Source: GWC2-37-13 sp964564535 (lineage in GTDB: Bacteria > Patescibacteriota > Microgenomatia > UBA1406 > GWC2-37-13). Taken from it: 19,999 bases of DNA. How positions within the stretch are numbered: the first letter of the stretch is position 1; each line of letters starts with the position of its first letter. The notes under the pieces were generated by a model, which saw only the letters and a program-made list of their open reading frames with translations, was not told the DNA's origin and did no database searches. The stretch covers positions 1-19,999 of the forward strand of contig CAZMBH010000012.1 of NCBI GenBank assembly GCA_964564535.1, in the 5' to 3' direction. Shown one piece after another: positions 15,201 to 19,999 of this stretch. Made by a program: the position numbers and the translations under genes.

Positions 15201-15525
15201 AAGCATTAGTGACTATTTTAAGAAGATTTTGATAACCAACTAAATTTTTTGCCAATAAAACTAAATGATATTGGTCCCGATCGACCCCGGGCTGTTTGTC
15301 CAACCTGGAATTTTTGGCCTTATAAGTTTCAACGCCAATGATTGGTTTAATGCCTTTTTCTTTGGCTTTAACGAAAAATTTAAAAGCTCCGTATAGTGCT
15401 CCATGATCGGTTATTGCAACTGCCGACATCTTTTCGGCTATAGCTTTATCAATAACATCATCGATACGGCACATGCCGTCGAGAAGGGAATAACCGGTAT
15501 GAACATGTAAATGCACAAAACTCAT
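12298..15525 (-). CDS. dnaE: DNA polymerase III alpha subunit
   Basis: 1075 residues, the replicative polymerase. The N-terminal PHP domain keeps what look like all nine metal ligands of proofreading-competent DnaE (H7, H9, D16, H41, E66, H87, C137, D205, H207). The palm aspartates are D398 and D400 (PDIDIDF) and D563 (KVDFLGLRNL). The GPGRGS motif is at 357-362, fingers and tandem HhH region follow, and an OB-fold ends the protein (about 990-1065). It is shorter than the 1160-residue E. coli enzyme because little follows the OB-fold, where the tau-binding domain would be. A TATAAT box 5 nt before the ATG, overlapping the gatD stop, suggests its own leaderless transcript besides read-through from gatD. 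Confidence 0.97.
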   Translation of the reverse strand: MSFVHLHVHTGYSLLDGMCRIDDVIDKAIAEKMSAVAITDHGALYGAFKFFVKAKEKGIKPIIGVETYKAKNSRLDKQPGVDRDQYHLVLLAKNLVGYQNLLKIVTNAFLEGFYYKPRIDFEVLEKYHEGVIALSACLNGEIPSLILENQTKEAEKILEKYLKIFKDDFYLEIQRHPGIEELERVNKELVRLSRKFGVPLVATNDVHYLEKDDAYAQEVLLCIQTQHTMVEKTRPMSMINVPDYYFKSTAEMKGSFIDLPEAIENTVKIADKCNVEIPNGKWILPKFATPNNKPVAQYLNELVEERKKRVASYSQELVNKRIQYELNIINNKGYSTYFLIVQDFVNWAKNQGIAVGPGRGSVAGSLVAYVLGITDINPIDHNLPFERFLNPDRPTPPDIDIDFADTRRDEVLKYVTNKYGEDKVAQIITFGKMEARLSVRDVSRALGMSYSSGDRLAKMIPFGKQGFNMTIAQALEESSQLKFAYQTEPETKKVLDVARRLEGLPRHSSVHAAGVVISDKNLSEYVPLQRDNKEGKIITQYDMYCIDLNAVSNQKAVGLLKVDFLGLRNLTIIEEALKYVEINSGKKIDIHQVPVDDKKTYELISRGDTVGVFQLESGGMKHLAKELKPNKLSDISAMVALYRPGPMDLIPAFLEGKANAKKIKYPHPDLKSVLEETYGVLVYQEQVMEIANKLAGFTMSEADNLRMAMGKKKKELMKKDKVKFFKGCEKNGYKIAMIEKVWNFMEKFAAYGFNKPHSASYGLIAYWTGYIKANYPVEYMTALLTAELHGVAGPQREIKMSQAIEECRRMEIKVLPPDINKSIYSFSIEGPEIRFGLSALKNVGTAAIDSILEERANGKFHGLKDFLARVDLRRVNKRTVESLIKSGGFSNFGNKATLLLNYPLVVADIQRIKTKSEKGQYDLFATSAEEKITDNFKTIPEYEEDVLFTMEREVIGFLIGKNPMAKYKAIIEKKTTKKIGEVTIQDANKPIILAGLISGKKIVKTKKNNEEMAIIQIFDESGTIEVVVFPRSYTALKSFLNINKIIMLKGKVNEREGRIGIILENAVDLEKVNQN

Positions 15526-15530
15526 AAAAT

Positions 15531-15536
15531 ATTATA
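15531..15536 (-). promoter_or_regulatory. Candidate -10 box for a leaderless dnaE transcript
   Basis: Minus strand TATAAT overlapping the gatD stop codon, 5 nt before the dnaE ATG at 15525. The -35 region is poor (GAGAGA at 17-bp spacing), so this rests on the -10 box and spacing alone. Confidence 0.4.
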
Positions 15537-16266
15537 GTTTACTTATAACAAATTCTCTCGCTTTATTTTCCCAACTATTATCTAACTTTTTTAACTTAAT
15601 ATCTTTTCCATATTTTCTTTCAACTGCTTTTTTGATTAAGTAATCAGCAAGTTCCGGGTTTTTAGGAAGTATTGGCCCGTGAAGATAAGTGCCAAAACTA
15701 TTTTTATAATAAATTCCTTCAGTTTTATCTTCTCCGTTGTTTCCGTAACCTTGAAGAACTTTTGCAAACGCTAATTTTTTATCTGTCAGATACGTTCTTC
15801 CACCATGATTTTCAAAACCAACCAATTTAATCCCTGGAAATTTTTCCGACTCAATAATAGCGTTTCCAATACATCGTGGTACGTTTAGTCCAGGGCTTTC
15901 CGTATACAAATCAAAAACACCGATCCCATCGATAATGTTACCGTCAGCTTCTTTATAATATTTTCCCAAAAATTGGTAAGCACCGCAAACGTATAGTCCC
16001 GGGACCCCTTCGTTAATTGCTTTTTTCAGAAAGGAACCTTTATTTTTTAAATCTACGTTTACAATTTCCTGTTGTTTATCCTGAGCACCTCCCATAAAGA
16101 TTAAATCGACTTTAGATATTAAATTGGCTGGTTCGTTGATAGAAATTTTTTTGATAAGAGGTTCGATTCCCATCATTTTGGCACGGTAACTTAAAGCAAT
16201 GATATTTCCCCGATCGCCGTAAGTGCTCATTAAATCGGGATAAAGCCAGCCGATATTAATATTCAT
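15532..16266 (-). CDS. gatD: GatD, glutamine amidotransferase subunit of the lipid II amidation complex
   Basis: 244 residues, a class I glutamine amidotransferase of the CobB/CobQ-like type. The nucleophile is C94 in LYVCGAYQFLG, the same residue number as in S. aureus GatD, and the catalytic His is H196 in GTYLHGP. It hydrolyses glutamine and passes ammonia to MurT to turn the D-Glu of lipid II into D-isoglutamine, on the cytoplasmic side. An N-terminal segment (LYPDLMSTYGDRGN) is typical of this subfamily. It overlaps murT by 4 bp (ATGA), consistent with a 1:1 complex. The neighbouring murT makes the assignment secure. Confidence 0.94.
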   Translation of the reverse strand: MNINIGWLYPDLMSTYGDRGNIIALSYRAKMMGIEPLIKKISINEPANLISKVDLIFMGGAQDKQQEIVNVDLKNKGSFLKKAINEGVPGLYVCGAYQFLGKYYKEADGNIIDGIGVFDLYTESPGLNVPRCIGNAIIESEKFPGIKLVGFENHGGRTYLTDKKLAFAKVLQGYGNNGEDKTEGIYYKNSFGTYLHGPILPKNPELADYLIKKAVERKYGKDIKLKKLDNSWENKAREFVISKL

Positions 16267-17603
16267 ATTTTTTTTCCAGTTAAAATTTTTCTAACTTCGA
16301 GCATAGCCGAATAAGTCGGTAATATGTACAGCATCTCTCCCACTTCAGTTTTATTTATTATTGTTTCAATTGCCTCTGAAAGATTTCCATAAGTTTCAAT
16401 GATCTTATTATTATTTTCGTATCTGAGTCTCAAATTAAGGTCATAAACTCTGTCTCCGGATACCGAAATATTATTTGAAACATTTATTATTGGTTTAAAA
16501 TCAACGTCCCAAATCCATGAGACGTCAAGCCCGTCGGGAATTCTATTGTTTAAAACAATTAAAAAGTTTGCTTTATTTTTTCCAATCATTTCACTAACAG
16601 TTTGAATTGACTGATTAAAACCAGCGGGGTTTTTGGAGAGTAGAATAAATATTTTTCGGTTTTTATAAATAATTTGCTCCTGGCGGCCAAAGGCAGGAGT
16701 GAATTCGGCAAGCCATTTATTTAAAACAGAAATGGTAATCTTAGACTGGATCCCCGTCTTCACGGGGATGACATTCAATGAATTAAAAAGTAACAGTACT
16801 GCATTTGTGTTATACACATTATATAATCCGCTCATTGGATAGTTAATTTTCACGTTTGAAAAATCATTGAGGTCGTCTCCCCTTTTAAACTGACATTTAG
16901 AACAGTAAAAATCCCCTAAATGAGCATATGAAAGTTCGTGGTATTTTAAGAGTGATAGACAAACAGGACAATAGATTGAATCAACATCATTAGGTATTTC
17001 TTTTAATTTCATCAATTTTTTATCAATTCCAAAAAAAGTGACTTTTTGGGTTAGTTTAGTTCCAATGTAATAAAGCTGGGGATCATCGCCGTTAATAAAA
17101 ATTTCTGTTTTGTTACTAAGTTCCTTCAACGACTTAAGCCATTTTAGCGCTATTGTGTTAACCTCTCCGTAACGGTCAAGTTGATCGCGGAATAAGTTAA
17201 GAATTAAAATTTTATCCGGGGAAATCTTATTTAAAAGTAAAGGCAAATTAAGTTCATCACTTTCAAAAATTACATAGTCAAAATGCAATTTAGAAAAAAA
17301 ATTACTGTTTTTGATGATCGAAGATGCAACGCCGTTAAGAAGATTAGCGCCCTCATGATTAGTAAAAACTCTCTTTTCTGATTTTTCTAACAGAAATTTT
17401 AAAAGTGCAGTTGAGGTAGTTTTTCCATTGGTTCCAGCGATAACTATAATTTTCAAATTTTTATTTTTACTAATAATTTCCTCGATAAATCTGCTATTAA
17501 GACTTAAAGCAATATGGCCCGGCCAGGTTGAACCGGAACCAAAATTAAAAAGCTTGCTTATTTTGATAATTAGTTTGCCTAAGATAATTAGAAATATGTT
17601 CAT
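16263..17603 (-). CDS. murT: MurT, Mur-ligase-like subunit of the lipid II amidation complex
   Basis: 446 residues. An N-terminal hydrophobic stretch is followed by the Mur ligase P-loop GTNGKTT (57-63), NLFRDQLDRYGE (136-147), a four-Cys zinc ribbon (C212, C215, C234, C237), YNVYNTNAV (261-269), TPAFGRQE, and the C-terminal DUF1727 domain with DGLDVSWIWDVDF, containing the aspartate needed for amidation. It activates lipid II with ATP and uses ammonia from GatD. Residues 278-286 (VIPVKTGIQ) are encoded by a palindromic repeat also present between atpD and atpC: an in-frame insertion in a loop of the central domain. It overlaps htpX by 4 bp (ATGA) and gatD by 4 bp. Confidence 0.95.
   Translation of the reverse strand: MNIFLIILGKLIIKISKLFNFGSGSTWPGHIALSLNSRFIEEIISKNKNLKIIVIAGTNGKTTSTALLKFLLEKSEKRVFTNHEGANLLNGVASSIIKNSNFFSKLHFDYVIFESDELNLPLLLNKISPDKILILNLFRDQLDRYGEVNTIALKWLKSLKELSNKTEIFINGDDPQLYYIGTKLTQKVTFFGIDKKLMKLKEIPNDVDSIYCPVCLSLLKYHELSYAHLGDFYCSKCQFKRGDDLNDFSNVKINYPMSGLYNVYNTNAVLLLFNSLNVIPVKTGIQSKITISVLNKWLAEFTPAFGRQEQIIYKNRKIFILLSKNPAGFNQSIQTVSEMIGKNKANFLIVLNNRIPDGLDVSWIWDVDFKPIINVSNNISVSGDRVYDLNLRLRYENNNKIIETYGNLSEAIETIINKTEVGEMLYILPTYSAMLEVRKILTGKKI
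16747..16772. repeat. GC-rich palindromic repeat, copy B (inside murT)
   Basis: TGG + ATCCCCGT-CTTC-ACGGGGAT + GAC, stem at 16750-16769. Against copy A (4958-4983) the two differences are a C-G pair changed to T-A on both arms, so pairing is kept. It is in frame within murT and reads VIPVKTGIQ on the minus strand. Confidence 0.85.
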
Positions 17604-18502
17604 ATGTTTTTTAGTATTCTGATTCTTTCTTCAATCGGAGGATGGGTTGAAAATAAATTGATAAGCCAGGAGGAATTTTTTTTCTTAAACGGATTATCAA
17701 TAAAAAGGTGGGCGGTTGAAGAAGCGGCTTTATGCAACGGAGTAGAATTATTTTTAAGTTTTTCAAGGGCACGGGCCAAACCTTCGGGATAACGGGTTAG
17801 AAGAACAGCCGAGGCGTCGGCAAGGTATTCCCTTTTTCTGGAAATTGCCAGTTGAATAATTGTGGCGATTATTGGAGTTAAAATCAGTGAAATTATCAGT
17901 AAAACAAAAAAAATTGGGTTGCGGCTGCTACGGTTATCATCATCTCCCCGGCTCCACCACATGCTTCTCATAACCCAGTCGGAAATTAAAGCCAAAGTCC
18001 CGACGAGTACAGCCACAATTGAGGCTAAAAGAATATCAAAATTTTTTACGTGACTTAGTTCATGTGCGATTACTCCTTCAAGTTCGGTACGGTCCATAAT
18101 TTCCAAAAGCCCTGTAGTCGCGCAAACAACTGAATGTTTTGGGTCCCGTCCGGTTGCAAAAGCGTTGGGAGATGAGTCGTTAATAACGTATAAGCTAGGC
18201 ATTGGTAGACCGGAGGCAATGCTTAAATTCTGGGCAACCGTATAAAAATTAAAAAAAGTCTTTTTATCGGCTTTTTGGGCTCCGGTTGTCATTAAGACCA
18301 GTTTATCTCCGTAAAAATAGCTTCCAACTGAAGAAGCTAAGGAAATAAAAAATCCAAAGAAGAAATATCCCCAGGGGGAATCGAAATATTTACCCAACAA
18401 AAAAAAGAACGAAGAAAAAATCAGGATAAAGAAAAACATGATAACAAATGTCTTTGTTTTGTTTTCCGAAATTTGATTGTAAACAGTCATTATTTTAGTC
18501 AA
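17600..18502 (-). CDS. htpX: HtpX-type membrane zinc metalloprotease
   Basis: 300 residues, M48 peptidase family. Two N-terminal membrane helices (about 18-38 and 44-62), the zinc motif HELSH (H147, E148, H151), the third ligand E225 in SRKREYLADASA, two further helices between (about 160-176 and 197-220), and the STHPP motif near the C-terminus. It degrades damaged membrane proteins, with the active site facing the cytoplasm. All catalytic residues are intact. It begins inside the end of lemA (8-bp overlap) and overlaps murT by 4 bp; lemA-htpX pairing is common in bacteria. Confidence 0.95.
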   Translation of the reverse strand: MTKIMTVYNQISENKTKTFVIMFFFILIFSSFFFLLGKYFDSPWGYFFFGFFISLASSVGSYFYGDKLVLMTTGAQKADKKTFFNFYTVAQNLSIASGLPMPSLYVINDSSPNAFATGRDPKHSVVCATTGLLEIMDRTELEGVIAHELSHVKNFDILLASIVAVLVGTLALISDWVMRSMWWSRGDDDNRSSRNPIFFVLLIISLILTPIIATIIQLAISRKREYLADASAVLLTRYPEGLARALEKLKNNSTPLHKAASSTAHLFIDNPFKKKNSSWLINLFSTHPPIEERIRILKNI

Positions 18503-19040
18503 ATTTTACTTTGACGCTTTTCTTTGCTTCTTCTTCTGCTTCAAAGAATTCAAATGGTTTGAAAGCAAAAGCATTGGCGATCAGACTCGATGGAAACATC
18601 TGGACTTTAGTATTAAAGTCGAGAACATTGGAATTATAAAACTGACGGGAATAAGCGACCTTGTCTTCCGTATCTTCTAGCTGTCTCTGTAGATCTTGAA
18701 AGTTCGTATTGGCTTTTAAATCTGGATAAGCTTCAGCGACGGCAAATAGAGATTTTAATGCTCCACTTAACATATTGTCAGCCTGAGCTTTTTCTTGAGG
18801 TGATTGAGCTCCCATCAGTGCGGTTCTGGCTTTGGTAACTTCGGTAAATACACCCTTTTCATGTTTTGCATATCCTTTGACAGTCTCAACAACGTTTGGG
18901 ATCAGGTCGGCCCGTCTTTTTAACTGAACATCAATACCGGACAATGCTTCCTGGATCCTTGTTTTCAAAACAACAAATCCGTTGTATTGAGCCACCAAAT
19001 AAACGATTAATACTCCTAAGAAACCAAGTGCGTAAATCAT
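18495..19040 (-). CDS. lemA: LemA family protein
   Basis: 181 residues: one N-terminal membrane helix (about 2-18), then the family's helical domain with the signature NGFVVLKTRIQEALSGIDVQLKRR-x-DLIPNVVETVKGYA, AYPDLKAN-x-NF-x-LQ-x-LE-x-TE, and ARQFYN-like YSRQFYNSNVLDFN, ending in FPSSLIANAFAFKPFEFFE. Function is not well defined; in other bacteria it is linked to HtpX-type proteases and envelope stress. It is the first gene of a coupled unit with htpX, murT and gatD, preceded by an extended -10 promoter. No Shine-Dalgarno site is seen before the ATG. Confidence 0.95.
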   Translation of the reverse strand: MIYALGFLGVLIVYLVAQYNGFVVLKTRIQEALSGIDVQLKRRADLIPNVVETVKGYAKHEKGVFTEVTKARTALMGAQSPQEKAQADNMLSGALKSLFAVAEAYPDLKANTNFQDLQRQLEDTEDKVAYSRQFYNSNVLDFNTKVQMFPSSLIANAFAFKPFEFFEAEEEAKKSVKVKFD

Positions 19041-19070
19041 ATTTTATTATTAGTAATTAATAATAGAAAC

Positions 19071-19076
19071 ATTATA
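19071..19076 (-). promoter_or_regulatory. Extended -10 promoter of the lemA operon
   Basis: Minus strand TGC-TATAAT, a perfect -10 with TGn extension. No good -35 at 16-18 bp. Predicted start near 19065, giving a leader of about 25 nt before the lemA ATG at 19040. Confidence 0.55.
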
Positions 19077-19094
19077 GCATGATAACTAATACAG

Positions 19095-19123
19095 TTGCAT
19101 CTCATAATTTATTATGGTACAAT
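19095..19123 (+). promoter_or_regulatory. Candidate promoter divergent from lemA
   Basis: TTGCAT (19095-19100), 17-bp spacer, TACAAT (19118-19123) preceded by TGG as a TGn extension. Predicted start near 19130. It would give the methyltransferase gene a leader of more than 130 nt. Confidence 0.4.
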
Positions 19124-19189
19124 GTTAACAAGATTTTAGACCTGCTTGAATTTGTCTACAGTTTGAATACTTTAGTACATTTCTTGAAA

Positions 19190-19235
19190 TTTCGACAGTC
19201 ATGAACAATTGATGTTATCTGGACTCTTGTCGAAA
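19190..19235 (+). other. Hairpin in the leader before the methyltransferase gene
   Basis: TTTCGACA (19190-19197) pairs perfectly with TGTCGAAA (19228-19235); three further pairs (GTC/GAC) follow after a 3-nt bulge. The stretch 19041-19335 has no credible gene; besides this hairpin and the candidate promoters I see nothing in it. Confidence 0.35.
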
Positions 19236-19296
19236 GGAAAGCAACATTTTTACTTACAGTACTATGTTTGTAATCAACGAAGAAAATTTCGGCAGA

Positions 19297-19325
19297 TTTA
19301 AAGTCTTATTTTTTTGGTTTATAAT
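19297..19325 (+). promoter_or_regulatory. Candidate proximal promoter of the methyltransferase gene
   Basis: TTTAAA (19297-19302), 17-bp spacer, TATAAT (19320-19325), ten bases before the ATG at 19336. It supports that ATG as the true start, with a leader of only about 4 nt. Confidence 0.4.
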
Positions 19326-19335
19326 ATATACCGTA

Positions 19336-19941
19336 ATGAAAACTTATTGGCAGAAAATTAAAGGAATTGTTGGTCCGGCTTATTCTAAGGACTTCGATCA
19401 AATTGGTCAAAAAAATACCCGGAAGAAATTAGAGAATTACATCATTTCTAATTCAAATAAAAAAACATTATTTCTTGACGCGGGTTGTAATACTGGAGTC
19501 GAAGCCTACATGCTATATCAAGAAGGATACCGGGGAAAATATGTTGGAGTTGATAATAATTCAAAAGCCGTCAAATTTGCAAAAAATAATTTAAAGAATG
19601 AGAAAAGAGTCAGTTTTTTTGTTTCCGATATTTCTAAGTTGAAGTTTAAAGACAGGTATTTTGAAATTGTCCTTTGCAAAGATGTCATAGAACATCATGA
19701 ATTCTATGACAAAATCTTGGCCGAACTTTCAAGAGTGACTAAAAAATATCTGATTCTTTCGATGTTTATCAAACCAAGCTTCCTTTTTAAAGATAAGATT
19801 TTTCAGCACCCAGACGGATATTATTTAAATAAATATAATCGTAAAAAACTATTTGCTTTTCTTATTCAAAATGGCTTTAAAAAACCAAAAATAATTTACC
19901 AGGACTGGCAAGACGTTGTTTTTGTTTTTGAGCGGATTTAA
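19336..19941 (+). CDS. Class I SAM-dependent methyltransferase
   Basis: 201 residues from ATG 19336 (MKTYWQKIKG). An in-frame ATG at 19264 would add 24 residues rich in Phe and Ile that do not look like a methyltransferase N-terminus, and a TATAAT box sits between the two starts, so the shorter form is preferred. Motif I is FLDAGCNTGVEA, with acidic strand end VGVDNNSKAV, then SDISKLKF and the motif IV region FEIVLCKDVIEHHE, the pattern of methyltransferase type 11 proteins. Substrate cannot be told from sequence; the cellular partner is unknown. It stands alone between the divergent lemA operon and a convergent tRNA, 15 bp from the tRNA 3' end. Confidence 0.82.
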   Translation: MKTYWQKIKGIVGPAYSKDFDQIGQKNTRKKLENYIISNSNKKTLFLDAGCNTGVEAYMLYQEGYRGKYVGVDNNSKAVKFAKNNLKNEKRVSFFVSDISKLKFKDRYFEIVLCKDVIEHHEFYDKILAELSRVTKKYLILSMFIKPSFLFKDKIFQHPDGYYLNKYNRKKLFAFLIQNGFKKPKIIYQDWQDVVFVFERI

Positions 19942-19956
19942 AAATCTTTTGTTGTG

Positions 19957-19999
19957 CGCGACCAAAGGGACTCGGACCCTCAACCTCTTCCGTGACAGG
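19957..19999 (-). tRNA. tRNA-Asp (GTC), 3' part only
   Basis: Read on the minus strand from the window edge: anticodon loop CTGTCAC with anticodon GTC (19996-19994), anticodon-stem 3' strand GGAAG, variable loop AGGTT, T-stem GAGGG/CCCTT around loop TCCGAGT, acceptor strand TGGTCGC (19964-19958) and discriminator G (19957). The G73 fits tRNA-Asp. The next three bases read CAC, so CCA is not encoded and must be added by the CCA enzyme. The 5' half lies beyond the window. Confidence 0.88.

Noticed and set aside
1..19999. Alternative genetic code 25 (UGA as Gly)
   Set aside because: UGA ends several genes at the expected lengths (radical SAM, atpD, htpX), and no gene reads through it.

Overview
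The window looks like a chromosomal segment of an AT-rich bacterium, most likely a member of the Patescibacteria/CPR (possibly a Microgenomates-type lineage). This is an inference from gene content: a compact F-type ATP synthase operon with a shortened delta subunit, a MurT/GatD pair, LemA-HtpX, a DUF6922/AbiEii-type cassette, tightly packed and overlapping genes, few Shine-Dalgarno sites, and a tRNA gene without encoded CCA. UGA is used as a stop, so the Gracilibacteria/SR1 code is excluded. No phylogeny was computed.

Layout. 1-2253 (+) is the 3' part of a large radical SAM protein whose start lies before the window. 2258-4489 (-) is an accessory block: a DUF6922-like protein, an AbiEii-type nucleotidyltransferase and a DUF4143-type ATPase. 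It sits exactly at the 3' end of atpC. 4528-10896 (-) is a complete F1Fo ATP synthase operon in canonical order (atpZ/I-like, atpB, E, F, H, A, G, D, C), headed by a small coiled-coil ORF and a good promoter near 11300. 11444-12229 (+) is an integral membrane protein with two similar halves. 12298-19040 (-) carries lemA, htpX, murT and gatD as overlapping genes, followed by dnaE, which ends at a strong hairpin. At the right edge are a SAM methyltransferase (+) and the 3' half of a tRNA-Asp (-).

How the genes work together. The atp operon supplies a proton-type rotary ATP synthase. The only clear Shine-Dalgarno site noted belongs to atpE, the multicopy ring subunit. Hairpins lie at the two junctions where a three-copy subunit gene precedes a one-copy subunit gene (alpha to gamma, beta to epsilon). 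MurT/GatD would amidate the D-Glu of lipid II, coupled translationally to the membrane-protease pair LemA/HtpX.

The most interesting structure is the accessory block behind atpC. Its two modules are each followed on the minus strand by a degenerate copy of the atpC 3' coding end. One copy reads SKLMKRRK-x-R and keeps its stop codon; the other reads IRRSVIDSK-xx-KR. Almost all differences from atpC are synonymous. This looks like serial insertion of small toxin/ATPase modules at the 3' end of atpC, each leaving behind an old gene end. Other points of note are a palindromic repeat inserted in frame inside murT, with a base-pair-preserving difference from its sibling between atpD and atpC; promoters whose -10 box lies 5-6 nt before the start codon (leaderless mRNAs); and a palindromic operator over the ATPase promoter.
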